Source: a virus. Taken from it: 21,263 bases of DNA. Position 1 is the first letter of the stretch; the number at the start of each line of letters is the position of its first letter. The notes beneath the pieces were generated by a model, which saw only the letters and a program-made list of their open reading frames with translations, did not search any database and had not been told where the DNA came from. Below, piece by piece: positions 5,340-13,632 of this stretch. Where the stretch lies: IMG/VR virus record IMGVR_UViG_3300042923_001310, positions 1 through 21,263 of that record; one strand, given 5' to 3'. The position numbers and the translations under genes were made by a program.

Positions 5340-7971
5340 TTGTAATAGTTGTCAACATAAAGAGAATAAGCGTTGTACTAGTAGAGGAAATCCTGGGGCG
5401 GAGATTGTATTTGTTGGAGATTTTCCTAAAGAAATAGAAATTGCGAACGATCAAATTTTTAACAGTATTGGCGGCCGTTTGCTATTACAGACCCTGAAGG
5501 TTTTGAAGAAGGACCCTCAGGAATGTTTCTATTCTAATTTGTGTATGTGTTTATCCGCTACAACGTCTAAGGCTATTATTGCCCAATGTCGTAAAAGGTT
5601 GTTGGAAGAAATGATGGTAATTCGACCAAAGGTTATTTTCGCATTAGGGACATTAGTTTCTCAAATCTTATTAAATACAACTGCGAAGATAGAAGAGATT
5701 CAAGGAACAGCAAAATGGGTTGAAGAATTTGGATGTTATGTAATGCCAGTAATTGCTCCAGGAATTCTTTACCACGATCCATCAAAATTAGAGAGTTTTC
5801 AATCTGCTATTCGAAAAGGATACGTTGCTGTTGATTGGCCTCATGGTGGTAAACCTCCACATGTAGTTAATGCTATTGTTCCAGAAACTGGTGCAGAAGC
5901 AATGTCATTACTTCGAGATTTAAAAATGTTAAATAATTGGCAGAGCTGTGATATTGAAACTGCGGGATTTAATTTTACTACTATGGATATTCTATCAATA
6001 GGTTTTGCACCTAATGCTAATGATGGAATTGTGTTTGGAAAAGATCTAATTGAACATAAAGAAATACAACTAGCAATCGAAGACAATTTTGGAAATCCTC
6101 TTAACAAGTTTGGATTTCAAAATGGCAAATTCGATGGACAATATATGAAATTTAATACAACTCCAGTATTTAAGAAGCAGAAGAAAGTTGTAATTCGAAA
6201 TGTACGAAATGACTTTGATACAATGCTTGCACATTATTGTATCGATGAACGTCAAGGTACTCATGGATTAAAAGTTTGGGCAAAGGAATATTTCGATGCA
6301 CCTGATTGGGATTCTGGTTTAAAGATATACCTTCCAAATAAAGATACGTCATATGAAATGATTCCTCCAAAGATACTTTATAAGTATCAGGCGTATGACC
6401 TTTGCTATACTTATTTAGGAATAGATCTGTTTACTCAAATGATGATTGAAGAAGGCACTTACGGGCTATTTACTGATATATTGATGCCAGCAGCCAATGC
6501 CCTTGCGGATATTGAAATGCGTGGAGTACGTGTTGATAGAGATATGTTAAATAGGCTATTTGATGAAATGGATCCAAAGTTGAAGGAGGCAAAGAAGAAC
6601 CTTGAAAAAGCCGCATTCGCAGTTGGCTTCACTCCAGAGAGATATCAGCAAGAAACAGGCGCGAAGGAGAAGCCTAAATTCTTCAATCCGAACTCACATC
6701 CTCAGATGTCATACGTCGCGTATAACTTATGCCAAATGCCTTTATTCGGAGGCAAGAAAACATGCAACAAAGATGCAGTGGAAATTTACCAGCATAGGCA
6801 TCCCTTTTGGAAGACCATCGCTGAATATAAACAAATTAATGATCTCTTTGGGATTTACGTCAAAGGAATGTTGGAACGCTTGGACGAAGACGGATTCGTC
6901 CGACCGGATTTCTTCTTACATGGCACAGTTACAGGAAGACTTAGCTGCCATGATCCGAATCTTCAGAACATCCCAAGAAAATCTTTCGTCAAAGATCTCT
7001 TCATTGCTGACGAAGATACTGTCATAGTATCTGCGGATTACAAGACTCTGGAAGTCGTTGTAGCAGCAATACTGTCGGATGATCCTGTAATGAAAGCTCC
7101 ATTCCTTGCTGGTGAGGATTATCATACTACTACTATGATGTCAGTCTTTGGAGATCAAATTGCATTAATGAAACATTGGGTTGAAATGAAAGATTTTGAA
7201 GCATTTGATAATTATTTACATCAGCAGATGATGATGGAGATGCGAAATCCCGGAACAGATTACTTATACACTAAAATAGATAAAGACGATCCTACTACAT
7301 GGATCAAGAAACCCATTGAGGATATTAGATTCGACAAGTTATATGATTTACTTGCAGATTTCTTACGTTTCCTTACGAAATTTATTACATTCGGTATTAT
7401 GTATGGGCGTAAAGCAAAATCTCTTGCCGAAGGAGAATTAAATTGCTCTATCAACAATGCGCAACTATACATCAATAATTTCTTCAAAAGATATCCAGAC
7501 TTTAAAGCTTGGCAAGGAAAAATGATCTCTCAAGCTAAGAAAGAAGGATATGTACAAAATCCCTTTGGATTTAAGAGACGTTGGAAAAATATTGATTCCG
7601 ATGCAATTTACTTATTAGAGAATCAAGCAGTTAATACTCCAATACAAGGTACTGCATCTTACATTTGCCTAAAAGCATTAACCAAAATTCACAATGCTTT
7701 TCTTGAAAACCTCTGGGGGTGGGTGCTCTTTACAGTACATGACAGTATTGTATCAGAAGTCAAGAAAGTACATTTAAAAGATGCATTGCATCTAATACAG
7801 TCTAAAATGGAAGAAAAACCTTTTGAAACTGAAGTTCCATTCGTTGCTGATTTAGAAATAGGTCAAAGATACGGCAAAGTAGAAGGAATTACTTTTGAAG
7901 AAGGTAAGTGGGTTCCGGCTAAACCTGAAAAAGCTTCTCAGTGGTTGAAAGATACTCTAGCTTCCCTGTAA
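5329..7971 (+). CDS. Family A DNA polymerase with N-terminal UDG-like domain
   Basis: Replicative polymerase of 880 residues. Residues 1 to about 160 resemble family 4 uracil-DNA glycosylase: C5-x2-C8, C74 and C87 as likely 4Fe-4S ligands, a VGDFP in place of VGEAP, and an IQG segment. The usual HP motif reads A143-P144, so glycosylase activity may be lost. A 3'-5' exonuclease domain follows (D208-x-E210; NGKFD; YQAYD). The polymerase domain has TGRLSCHDPNLQNIP, motif A SADYKTLE with D570, motif B KFITFGIMYG, and motif C VHD805-S806 where VHDE is more common. No 5' nuclease domain is present. It overlaps gat-queC, so replication and modification genes are coupled. Confidence 0.95.
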   Translation: MSNSCNSCQHKENKRCTSRGNPGAEIVFVGDFPKEIEIANDQIFNSIGGRLLLQTLKVLKKDPQECFYSNLCMCLSATTSKAIIAQCRKRLLEEMMVIRPKVIFALGTLVSQILLNTTAKIEEIQGTAKWVEEFGCYVMPVIAPGILYHDPSKLESFQSAIRKGYVAVDWPHGGKPPHVVNAIVPETGAEAMSLLRDLKMLNNWQSCDIETAGFNFTTMDILSIGFAPNANDGIVFGKDLIEHKEIQLAIEDNFGNPLNKFGFQNGKFDGQYMKFNTTPVFKKQKKVVIRNVRNDFDTMLAHYCIDERQGTHGLKVWAKEYFDAPDWDSGLKIYLPNKDTSYEMIPPKILYKYQAYDLCYTYLGIDLFTQMMIEEGTYGLFTDILMPAANALADIEMRGVRVDRDMLNRLFDEMDPKLKEAKKNLEKAAFAVGFTPERYQQETGAKEKPKFFNPNSHPQMSYVAYNLCQMPLFGGKKTCNKDAVEIYQHRHPFWKTIAEYKQINDLFGIYVKGMLERLDEDGFVRPDFFLHGTVTGRLSCHDPNLQNIPRKSFVKDLFIADEDTVIVSADYKTLEVVVAAILSDDPVMKAPFLAGEDYHTTTMMSVFGDQIALMKHWVEMKDFEAFDNYLHQQMMMEMRNPGTDYLYTKIDKDDPTTWIKKPIEDIRFDKLYDLLADFLRFLTKFITFGIMYGRKAKSLAEGELNCSINNAQLYINNFFKRYPDFKAWQGKMISQAKKEGYVQNPFGFKRRWKNIDSDAIYLLENQAVNTPIQGTASYICLKALTKIHNAFLENLWGWVLFTVHDSIVSEVKKVHLKDALHLIQSKMEEKPFETEVPFVADLEIGQRYGKVEGITFEEGKWVPAKPEKASQWLKDTLASL

Positions 7972-7978
7972 TCTTAAC

Positions 7979-8007
7979 AGAGTTCGCTTGTGCGGACTCT
8001 ATTTTTA
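7979..8007 (+). terminator. Intrinsic terminator after DNA polymerase
   Basis: Stem AGAGTTCGC / GCGGACTCT with a TTGT loop (one G-T pair), followed by ATTTTTA. It directly follows the polymerase stop codon and precedes promoter P2. Confidence 0.85.
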
Positions 8008-8030
8008 TCGCCTTTCGACATGAAAAACTC

Positions 8031-8067
8031 TTGATTTCTCTGAGTAAATATCATATAATTAATTATA
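8031..8067 (+). promoter_or_regulatory. Sigma-A-type promoter P2 with -10 palindrome
   Basis: TTGATT 8031-8036, 17-bp spacer, TATAAT 8054-8059. The -10 is part of the perfect 14-bp palindrome TATAATTAATTATA (8054-8067). The whole block from GTAAATATCA to ATAAG is identical to the one at 16718-16743. Confidence 0.92.
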
Positions 8068-8088
8068 AGATTAGAAGGAGGGGAGATA

Positions 8089-8244
8089 GTGATAAAGATT
8101 TTGTCAGGAAAACATCAAGGTAGGTTCGCAGTATTAGACTTGAAACAAATTCCGCCAGAAGTATTAGTCTATTGCGGAAGTTACATTGATCATATTCCAG
8201 CAAATTCTGTCGAGTACGTAGTAGTAGAAGAAAAGTCAAATTAA
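8089..8244 (+). CDS. Small protein (51 aa), unknown
   Basis: Starts at GTG with a strong AGGAGGGGAG site, right after promoter P2. It encodes 51 residues including LSGKHQGRFAVLDL and a C-terminal VVVEEKS strand, suggesting a small beta-rich domain. No family is recognised. It is the first gene of the RNase H-NrdD-NrdG transcription unit. Confidence 0.65.
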   Translation: MIKILSGKHQGRFAVLDLKQIPPEVLVYCGSYIDHIPANSVEYVVVEEKSN

Positions 8245-8264
8245 AAGAAGGTGGTGAAACTAAG

Positions 8265-8732
8265 ATGTTAAACTTGTGGACTGATGGTTCAGCACATGCT
8301 GCTACACGCAATGGAGGCTGGGCCTATGTCATAACTCACTTAGGTGATGTTAAAGTTGCTGAGGCTTCTGGATCGGTTAAAGATACTACTAATAACCGTA
8401 TGGAAATGCAATCAGTAATTGAAGGTCTTAAAAGATTTGATCCTACTGCTGCGGAAGTAACCGTCACTTCTGATTCTGCTTACGTGATAAATTGTTTCTT
8501 ATGTGGATGGTATGCTAAATGGCGTAAGAACGGTTGGTTCACCGCTAGTGGAGCTGTCAAGAATCGTGATCTGTGGGAAGAAATGATTGAGCTTGTAGAA
8601 GCATTTCGGATTCCTATTAAATGGGTTCACATTCGGGGACATAAGGGCCATAAATGGAATGAACATTGTGATAAGTTAGCTGGAGAAGCTAGGCTAGTAC
8701 TTGAAAGAGAACTACAAACCTTAGAAGTATAA
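8265..8732 (+). CDS. rnhA: Ribonuclease HI
   Basis: Cleaves RNA in RNA-DNA hybrids, presumably removing primers during phage replication. 155 residues, the normal length. All four catalytic acids are visible: D7 (WTDGS), E47 (NNRMEM), D70 (TSDSAYV) and D136 (NEHCDKLA). The basic substrate-binding region (WYAKWRKNGW) and the RGHKGHKWNE loop are also present. It starts at ATG after an AAGGTGGTG site. Confidence 0.96.
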   Translation: MLNLWTDGSAHAATRNGGWAYVITHLGDVKVAEASGSVKDTTNNRMEMQSVIEGLKRFDPTAAEVTVTSDSAYVINCFLCGWYAKWRKNGWFTASGAVKNRDLWEEMIELVEAFRIPIKWVHIRGHKGHKWNEHCDKLAGEARLVLERELQTLEV

Positions 8733-8753
8733 TCCAGGTAGGAGGGATGTCAC

Positions 8754-9005
8754 GTGGATACTTCTCAACTTTGGGCTAGAACCCAGTGGATTCAAAAGCA
8801 ACGAAAACGTCTTGGGTGGAGTCAAGAAACTTTAGCTAAAAAGCTAGGAGTAATGGTACCAGAGTATGTTGCTTATGAAGAAGGTAAAGTTGAATTTCAT
8901 GAAGATATTGACTTTGGGGAATTGAAATTCTATCTTGACCATCAAGTACGTCATAAGCTTGTCGAAGGCGATGAAAAAGTACACATGGACAGATTCGAGA
9001 AATGA
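8754..9005 (+). CDS. Small HTH (XRE/Cro-type) DNA-binding protein
   Basis: GTG start with a TAGGAGGG site. The 83-residue product has a helix-turn-helix of the Cro/C1 type over roughly residues 12-48 (IQKQRKRLGWSQETLAKKLG, then VPEYVAYEEGK), followed by an acidic helical tail. It is probably a transcription regulator. Its target is unknown, but the palindromes over the phage promoters are an obvious candidate. It lies 10 bases before nrdD. Confidence 0.8.
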   Translation: MDTSQLWARTQWIQKQRKRLGWSQETLAKKLGVMVPEYVAYEEGKVEFHEDIDFGELKFYLDHQVRHKLVEGDEKVHMDRFEK

Positions 9006-9015
9006 GGTGGAATAT

Positions 9016-11166
9016 TTGAAAGTAATTAAGTTAGACGGAAGAGAAGAAAAGTTTGATTCTGGCAAAATCTATGTCGCGGTTTATAAAGCTACTAAATCCT
9101 TAGAAAACTGCAGTGATGATTATGCCCATCATTGGGCTACAACTATTTCTCAAAAACTTGAGAGAAATTATGGTACTAAAGATATTTCCCAATTGAGTGT
9201 ACCCCAAATACAAAATGATGTAGAAAGAGAATTAATGTTGACAGTTCCGGCAGTAGCTAAAAAGTATGTACTGTTTAGGCAAAAAAGAACTGACATTCGT
9301 GAAATGGATTCTACCCTAATGAAAACAATTGAAGAAATTTCTGCAGAAATGAAACCCGATAATGCGAATGTTGGAAACAGTGCTGCTGCGAAGATGTATG
9401 GTGTAGCAGAAGCAGCTAGTAAGCAATATACCTTGACAAAAATGCTTTCTCCATTGCATGCTAAAAATCATCAACGTGGAGCGATATATGTTAACGATAT
9501 GGGGTACTTTCCTTATACCGTGAATTGCTTCTACAACCCTCTTGGAAGGATTCTTGCAGAGGGATTTAACAATGGTGTTGGGCGTATCCGGCCTCCAAAA
9601 AGTGTTGGCGCAGCTATGGCCCTTGCAGCCATTGTATTGCAAAGTAGTCAGAATGAAATGTTTGGAGGTCAAGGAGTAGTTTCTTTTGATACAGATATAT
9701 CTCCATATGTCGAACTTGAATATCTGCGTCGCATTAGTGCATATAACTACTTGTTTGAAAAGCGTTTGAGGGGATTCATTCAAGTCCTTAAACCACAAGA
9801 ATTCGATACGAAAATTGAAGAACTTGCTATGGAAGATATTGAAAAATCTTGCTTCCAAGCTTGTGAAGCTTTCATCTATAACATGAACACAATGAGATCT
9901 CGTAGTGGAGCTCAGGTAACGTTTTCTAGTATTAATCTTGGAACGGATACAAATCCTTGGGCTAGAATGGTTACACGAAACATTTTAAAAGCGTATATTT
10001 CTGGTCTTGGAAATGGAGAAAATCCTATTTTTCCAAACATTGGGTTCCGCTTGAAAAATGGAGTTAATCTTAAACCTGGGGATCCAAATTACGACTTATA
10101 TCAATTAGCCTTAGAGTGTATGAGTACGAGAATTCAACCCAGATTCGTCTTTTGCGATTCTCCATTGCACAAGGAAAATTGGGAAACTGCTTCAGCAATG
10201 GGTTGCCGTACGTGTGTAGTTTCTGATATTCATGGAAGTGGAGATCCTGTGGCGAGGGGCAATCTAGCGTTTAACACTATCAGCTTACCTTTAATTGCTT
10301 TAGACGTTAAAGCTGTAGGTGGAAACTTCTCAAATTTTTATAGCCACTTGGAAGTAATATGTGATCAAGCTATTGAGCAACTCCATGATCGATATCAGAT
10401 AATGAAGAATTTCAAAGTTAGAGACATTCCTTTTGTCTCAAATTGGTATCAAGGTGGCGAAAACTTAAAGCCAGAAGATTCTATTGAACCAATGATTAAG
10501 CATGGAAGTCTTTCTATGGGCTTTTTAGGTTTAGCAGAATGCTTAGTTGCTTTACTAGGAGAACATCATGGGCAATCTACCTTTGCGCAACAAGCGGGAA
10601 TTGAAATCATATCCCTTATGCGACGTAAGACAAATGAAGCTACTAAAAAGTACAATTTGAATTTCAGTCTATTTGCTTCTCCCGCAGAATCTGCTTGTCA
10701 TACTTTGATGAAAAAAGCCCAGAAACAGTATGGAAATATTCCTGGAGTTACAGATAAAACTTATTTTACGAATTCATTTCACTTACCGGTAAACTTTTCT
10801 TGCAACATTGAACAGAAGATTGACATTGAAGCTCCATACCATGCATATTGTAACGCGGGTGCAATAATGTATGTTGAATTAGGTTCTAGTCCAAAGAATA
10901 ATCTTCCGGGAGTAGAGCGAATTATCACATACATGGCTCAATCAGGTGCCACATATGGCGGAGCAAACTTTACTCACTACTTTTGTCCAGAATGCAATTA
11001 CCAAGGAGACATGCCAGAAGGTAAATGTCCAATCTGCAATAACGAAGATGTAAGAGTTACAGCAATCATTACAGGATACCTTTCAACAGACGATAGATTT
11101 AATCCAGGAAAGCAAGATGAGCGCGCAGAAAGAGTATCTCATGGTGGAGGTGGCCCTCTTGAGTAA
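9016..11166 (+). CDS. nrdD: Anaerobic (class III) ribonucleoside-triphosphate reductase NrdD
   Basis: Glycyl-radical enzyme reducing ribonucleotides to deoxyribonucleotides without oxygen. I chose the TTG at 9016 because TGAGGTGG lies 5 bases upstream and the family N-terminus (KVIKLDGREEKFD) begins there. Longer in-frame starts fall inside the HTH gene. The 716-residue protein has an N-terminal ATP-cone, then NrdD core segments (YTVNCFYNPLG; GRIRPPKSVGAA; MGCRTCVVSD). A zinc site C657-x2-C660 / C671-x2-C674 follows, then the radical glycine G687 in ITGYLS followed by RFNPGKQ. It overlaps nrdG by 8 bases. Confidence 0.96.
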   Translation: MKVIKLDGREEKFDSGKIYVAVYKATKSLENCSDDYAHHWATTISQKLERNYGTKDISQLSVPQIQNDVERELMLTVPAVAKKYVLFRQKRTDIREMDSTLMKTIEEISAEMKPDNANVGNSAAAKMYGVAEAASKQYTLTKMLSPLHAKNHQRGAIYVNDMGYFPYTVNCFYNPLGRILAEGFNNGVGRIRPPKSVGAAMALAAIVLQSSQNEMFGGQGVVSFDTDISPYVELEYLRRISAYNYLFEKRLRGFIQVLKPQEFDTKIEELAMEDIEKSCFQACEAFIYNMNTMRSRSGAQVTFSSINLGTDTNPWARMVTRNILKAYISGLGNGENPIFPNIGFRLKNGVNLKPGDPNYDLYQLALECMSTRIQPRFVFCDSPLHKENWETASAMGCRTCVVSDIHGSGDPVARGNLAFNTISLPLIALDVKAVGGNFSNFYSHLEVICDQAIEQLHDRYQIMKNFKVRDIPFVSNWYQGGENLKPEDSIEPMIKHGSLSMGFLGLAECLVALLGEHHGQSTFAQQAGIEIISLMRRKTNEATKKYNLNFSLFASPAESACHTLMKKAQKQYGNIPGVTDKTYFTNSFHLPVNFSCNIEQKIDIEAPYHAYCNAGAIMYVELGSSPKNNLPGVERIITYMAQSGATYGGANFTHYFCPECNYQGDMPEGKCPICNNEDVRVTAIITGYLSTDDRFNPGKQDERAERVSHGGGGPLE

Positions 11167-11722
11167 AGAATTGTGCCTAAGACTTGCTGGCAGTAGAAAA
11201 ACTAGCATAGTTGACGGAATTGGTGTTAACTACGTAATCTTTACTCAGGGATGCTCTCATATGCCTAAATGCATCGGATGCCACAATCCTTCAACTCATG
11301 GAATAGGTACATCTTCTCAAGACGTAAGCATTCACAAGTTGTTTCACCAAGCAAGCAATATGACGCTACCAGATGGTGTTACTTTCTCTGGAGGGGAACC
11401 TTTGGACCAGTATGATGCTGTAGCAGCACTAGCACAAATGTTTAAAGAATGGAAGTACCGGACTACACTTTATACAGGTTTCAAAATTGATGAAGCCGAA
11501 TGCTGCTACGACCTGTCGATGTTCGATTATGTAATTGATGGAAGATACCGAGAAGACATGAAAGACCTCACGTATAATCTAAAAGGGTCGAAAAATCAGA
11601 GATTCTTAAAAGCGGCTTTAAATTATCCGGGTATATTTACGGATATACACAGCGGAACTAGGGTGCAGCAATATATTTATGCCGCGCGAGAAATCTGGGA
11701 GAAAGATCTAATATGGAAGTAA
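11159..11722 (+). CDS. nrdG: NrdD-activating radical SAM protein NrdG
   Basis: Generates the glycyl radical on NrdD. The start is a TTG at 11159, overlapping the NrdD stop by 8 bases, with GGTGGAGGTGG upstream. A longer in-frame start at 11117 lies deeper in nrdD and lacks support. The 187-residue protein has the NrdG layout: DGIGVNYVIFTQGC, the cluster motif, then a glycine-rich SGGEPLDQ SAM-binding segment. The cluster motif reads C32-x5-C38-x2-C41 followed by HNPSTHG, two residues longer than the usual C-x3-C-x2-C. Confidence 0.93.
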   Translation: MSKELCLRLAGSRKTSIVDGIGVNYVIFTQGCSHMPKCIGCHNPSTHGIGTSSQDVSIHKLFHQASNMTLPDGVTFSGGEPLDQYDAVAALAQMFKEWKYRTTLYTGFKIDEAECCYDLSMFDYVIDGRYREDMKDLTYNLKGSKNQRFLKAALNYPGIFTDIHSGTRVQQYIYAAREIWEKDLIWK

Positions 11723-11734
11723 CAGATTTTCACA

Positions 11735-11771
11735 TTGATTTCTCCTCCAAAATATCATATAATTAATTATA
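11735..11771 (+). promoter_or_regulatory. Sigma-A-type promoter P3 with -10 palindrome
   Basis: TTGATT 11735-11740, 17-bp spacer ending AAAATATCA, TATAAT 11758-11763, with the perfect palindrome TATAATTAATTATA at 11758-11771. It lies 12 bases after the nrdG stop, and no terminator is visible between them. Confidence 0.92.
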
Positions 11772-11799
11772 AGATAAAGAGGAGGAGGGGAGGCAATCT

Positions 11800-12138
11800 A
11801 TGCAGGTGACTAGATATTTAGAACAATTTAAGCAAGCCCTTGTAGTAGAGAGGTCACGTCAAGAAGAGAAGTATGGTAGAGAGAATCTCATGAACTCTAT
11901 GGACAGATATTGTACTATCTTGGGAGAAGAGTTCGGAGAAGTGTGTAGAGCGGCTTATGAGGCTGATCCAGAGAACTTAGAAGAAGAACTTATACACGTA
12001 GCAGCAGTAGCATTTGCAATGTATCAGCGTCTACAAGCTAGTAAGCTTGCAGAAGGAGACGAAGAAAAGTGGCAAGTCACTATCGAAGTTCAAAGCCCAG
12101 AAGACATCCAAGATATGAAAGTAGAAAAATTGAAGTAG
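11800..12138 (+). CDS. MazG-like nucleotide pyrophosphohydrolase
   Basis: 112-residue all-alpha protein. It contains ERSRQEEKYG, then ILGEEFGEVCRA (metal-binding E-x2-E) and, after about 12 residues, NLEEELIHVAAVAFAM, which matches phage MazG-like proteins. Those proteins hydrolyse NTPs or dNTPs to monophosphates or act on alarmones. The second acidic pair reads EEL-IH rather than the more usual EEL-xD, as in several phage relatives. The start has GAGGAGGGGAGG. First gene of the P3 unit, alongside thyX. Confidence 0.75.
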   Translation: MQVTRYLEQFKQALVVERSRQEEKYGRENLMNSMDRYCTILGEEFGEVCRAAYEADPENLEEELIHVAAVAFAMYQRLQASKLAEGDEEKWQVTIEVQSPEDIQDMKVEKLK

Positions 12139-12174
12139 AGAGTATCATGAGAGAGATCGAAATGAAGAGGAGTC

Positions 12175-12561
12175 GTGATCCATTTGGAAAAAGTAGTTCA
12201 AGTGCAGGGGAGTTACGAAATGGTATCGTGGCCCCAAGGGGATGTAGTGAACTATGGGATAAGGAAAACAAGTGAAATTGTTTTTCTTCAAACGTATAAG
12301 CCAACTCCAGATTTGAAAGGTTGGGACCTTCGAAAGCACGTCCAGTTGGAATTAGAAGCAATTGCAAGCTCTGTAGTAATACCAGAAGAAATTACACTTC
12401 CGGAAGATTATATTCCAGAAGGTTTGAAAAAGAAATGCCCTAGGACAATGAAAGTTCCAATTGTGTGTTGGAATCCTCCAAAGAAGATGTCCAGTAGATG
12501 TGACATATGTGCATACTCTTGGATGTGCAGAATACCTCTTAAATCATACCCTAAAAAATAA
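12175..12561 (+). CDS. Cysteine-cluster protein (128 aa), unknown
   Basis: Starts at GTG with AAGAGGAG just upstream. The C-terminal 40 residues hold five cysteines: C88, C98 and the tight set C109-x2-C112-x5-C118. A C-x2-C-x5-C ending is also seen at the iron-sulfur end of Cas4/AddB-type nucleases, but no PD-(D/E)xK core is visible and the protein is short, so I do not call it a nuclease. A metal- or Fe-S-binding accessory protein is plausible. Other frames cross this region, but binding-site quality and length support this one. Confidence 0.65.
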   Translation: MIHLEKVVQVQGSYEMVSWPQGDVVNYGIRKTSEIVFLQTYKPTPDLKGWDLRKHVQLELEAIASSVVIPEEITLPEDYIPEGLKKKCPRTMKVPIVCWNPPKKMSSRCDICAYSWMCRIPLKSYPKK

Positions 12562-12587
12562 ATAGCTTCACTGAGGAGGAAATTATT

Positions 12588-13250
12588 ATGGAAATTGTGA
12601 AACCTTCCATCGAAATCATCAACTTGGGTGATGTAGCAGAAATGTTAAGGACAATAGAACTTGCATATCGTATCTGCTACAAGAGTGAAGGCAAAATGTG
12701 GAAAGATTTTTATGATGCATCCTTTATATCATCGAAGATTAAAATGGGACATGAAACACCTTTAGAACATGAAAAGGTAACAGTTAGAGTTGTGTGTGAT
12801 CGTGGAGTAAGTCATGAGTGGGTAAGGCATCGTATTGCCAGTCCATCTCAAGAAAGTACCAGATATTGTAATTATAACAAGAATGGTCTAATGGTCATTC
12901 ATCCAGGCTTTTGGGATCCAACATCTTCTATTTTCAGACCTAGTAATCCTAACTTTAAAGAATGTTACGAAACATGGCTTAATCACATGGAAGATTGTGA
13001 ATTTGTGTACAACAAGTTAATCAGTCTTGGAGCTACTCCCCAAGAAGCAAGAACAGTTTTAGGAAATAGTACTAAGACTGAAATTGTCTTCTCTGCCAAC
13101 CTAAGAGAGTGGAGGCATTTCTTTAAGTTGAGAGCTGTAGGTACAACAGGCAAGCCTCATCCCCAAATGTTAGAAATTACTATTCCTTTACTGGAAATGT
13201 TTAAGGAAAGAATTCCTGTGATATTCGATGACCTTAAAGCAAAATTTTAG
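12588..13250 (+). CDS. thyX: Flavin-dependent thymidylate synthase ThyX
   Basis: Makes dTMP from dUMP using methylene-tetrahydrofolate, FAD and NADPH. The 220-residue protein has the ThyX signature R80-H81-R82-x7-S90 (RHRIASPSQES) followed by TRYCNY. It also has the upstream GHETPLEHEKV segment and a C-terminal TVLGNSTKTEIVFSANLREWRHF block. It starts at ATG after GAGGAGGAA. Its presence implies that thymine itself, not a substitute pyrimidine, is made for phage DNA, which fits a modification at guanine. Confidence 0.97.
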   Translation: MEIVKPSIEIINLGDVAEMLRTIELAYRICYKSEGKMWKDFYDASFISSKIKMGHETPLEHEKVTVRVVCDRGVSHEWVRHRIASPSQESTRYCNYNKNGLMVIHPGFWDPTSSIFRPSNPNFKECYETWLNHMEDCEFVYNKLISLGATPQEARTVLGNSTKTEIVFSANLREWRHFFKLRAVGTTGKPHPQMLEITIPLLEMFKERIPVIFDDLKAKF

Positions 13251-13261
13251 GAGGGATTGAT

Positions 13262-13414
13262 ATGGGCAGTTTGCTATTTGCTCTTGGATGTGCTTGTATC
13301 GTTAAGGCTGTACATCCTTGGATAGTTGAAAAGATGCAAGAATCTCAGACGTTTGCCGCTACAGCCGTTGGAGTATGTTGCATATTAGTCTCAATTACTT
13401 TATTCGGATTTTAG
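13262..13414 (+). CDS. Small membrane protein (50 aa)
   Basis: ATG at 13262 with an AGGAGGG site that overlaps the thyX stop. Two hydrophobic segments (about residues 2-18 and 32-50, ending ILVSITLFGF) surround a short charged loop (HPWIVEKMQES), so it is probably a two-pass membrane protein. It contains several cysteines. No family is recognised. Confidence 0.65.
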   Translation: MGSLLFALGCACIVKAVHPWIVEKMQESQTFAATAVGVCCILVSITLFGF

Positions 13415-13425
13415 GAGGAGTTAAT

Positions 13426-13632
13426 ATGGCACGTGCAAGGAATGTGGAAGGTCTGAAAGAAGATCAGAAATGTGATAAATGTTACTATTTACTAAAAGTA
13501 GATCGTGCAACGTATGATTGTAAGAAACAAATGTCTTCCAAGAAAGTGGAATTAGCTGAATCTACTGGTGCTTGCTTGAATCATTGGAACCATCTTAAGT
13601 CTGAAGAAAAGGGGTCATGGCATGGATATTAA
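13426..13632 (+). CDS. Small cysteine-rich protein (68 aa), possible zinc binder
   Basis: The ATG at 13426 follows TAGGAGGAG. An in-frame earlier ATG at 13375 lies within the membrane-protein gene and lacks a site. Cysteines C16-x2-C19, C32 and C50 with the nearby H53-W54 could form a zinc site. The N-terminus is basic. Function unknown. It overlaps the next gene by 11 bases. Confidence 0.7.
   Translation: MARARNVEGLKEDQKCDKCYYLLKVDRATYDCKKQMSSKKVELAESTGACLNHWNHLKSEEKGSWHGY

Noticed and set aside
6602-7027. Second open frame on the plus strand inside the polymerase
   Set aside because: Overlaps conserved polymerase codons and has no binding site; reflects the local base composition.
8935-9015. 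Longer N-terminus for NrdD starting at 8935
   Set aside because: It lies inside the HTH gene, has no binding site, and the added residues are not part of the NrdD family; TTG at 9016 fits better.
9316-9858. 180-residue open frame on the minus strand inside nrdD
   Set aside because: Antisense to conserved NrdD sequence, no ribosome binding site, low-complexity translation; a frame shadow.
12175-12561. Cas4-like nuclease
   Set aside because: Only the cysteine ending is similar; no PD-(D/E)xK motif and too short.
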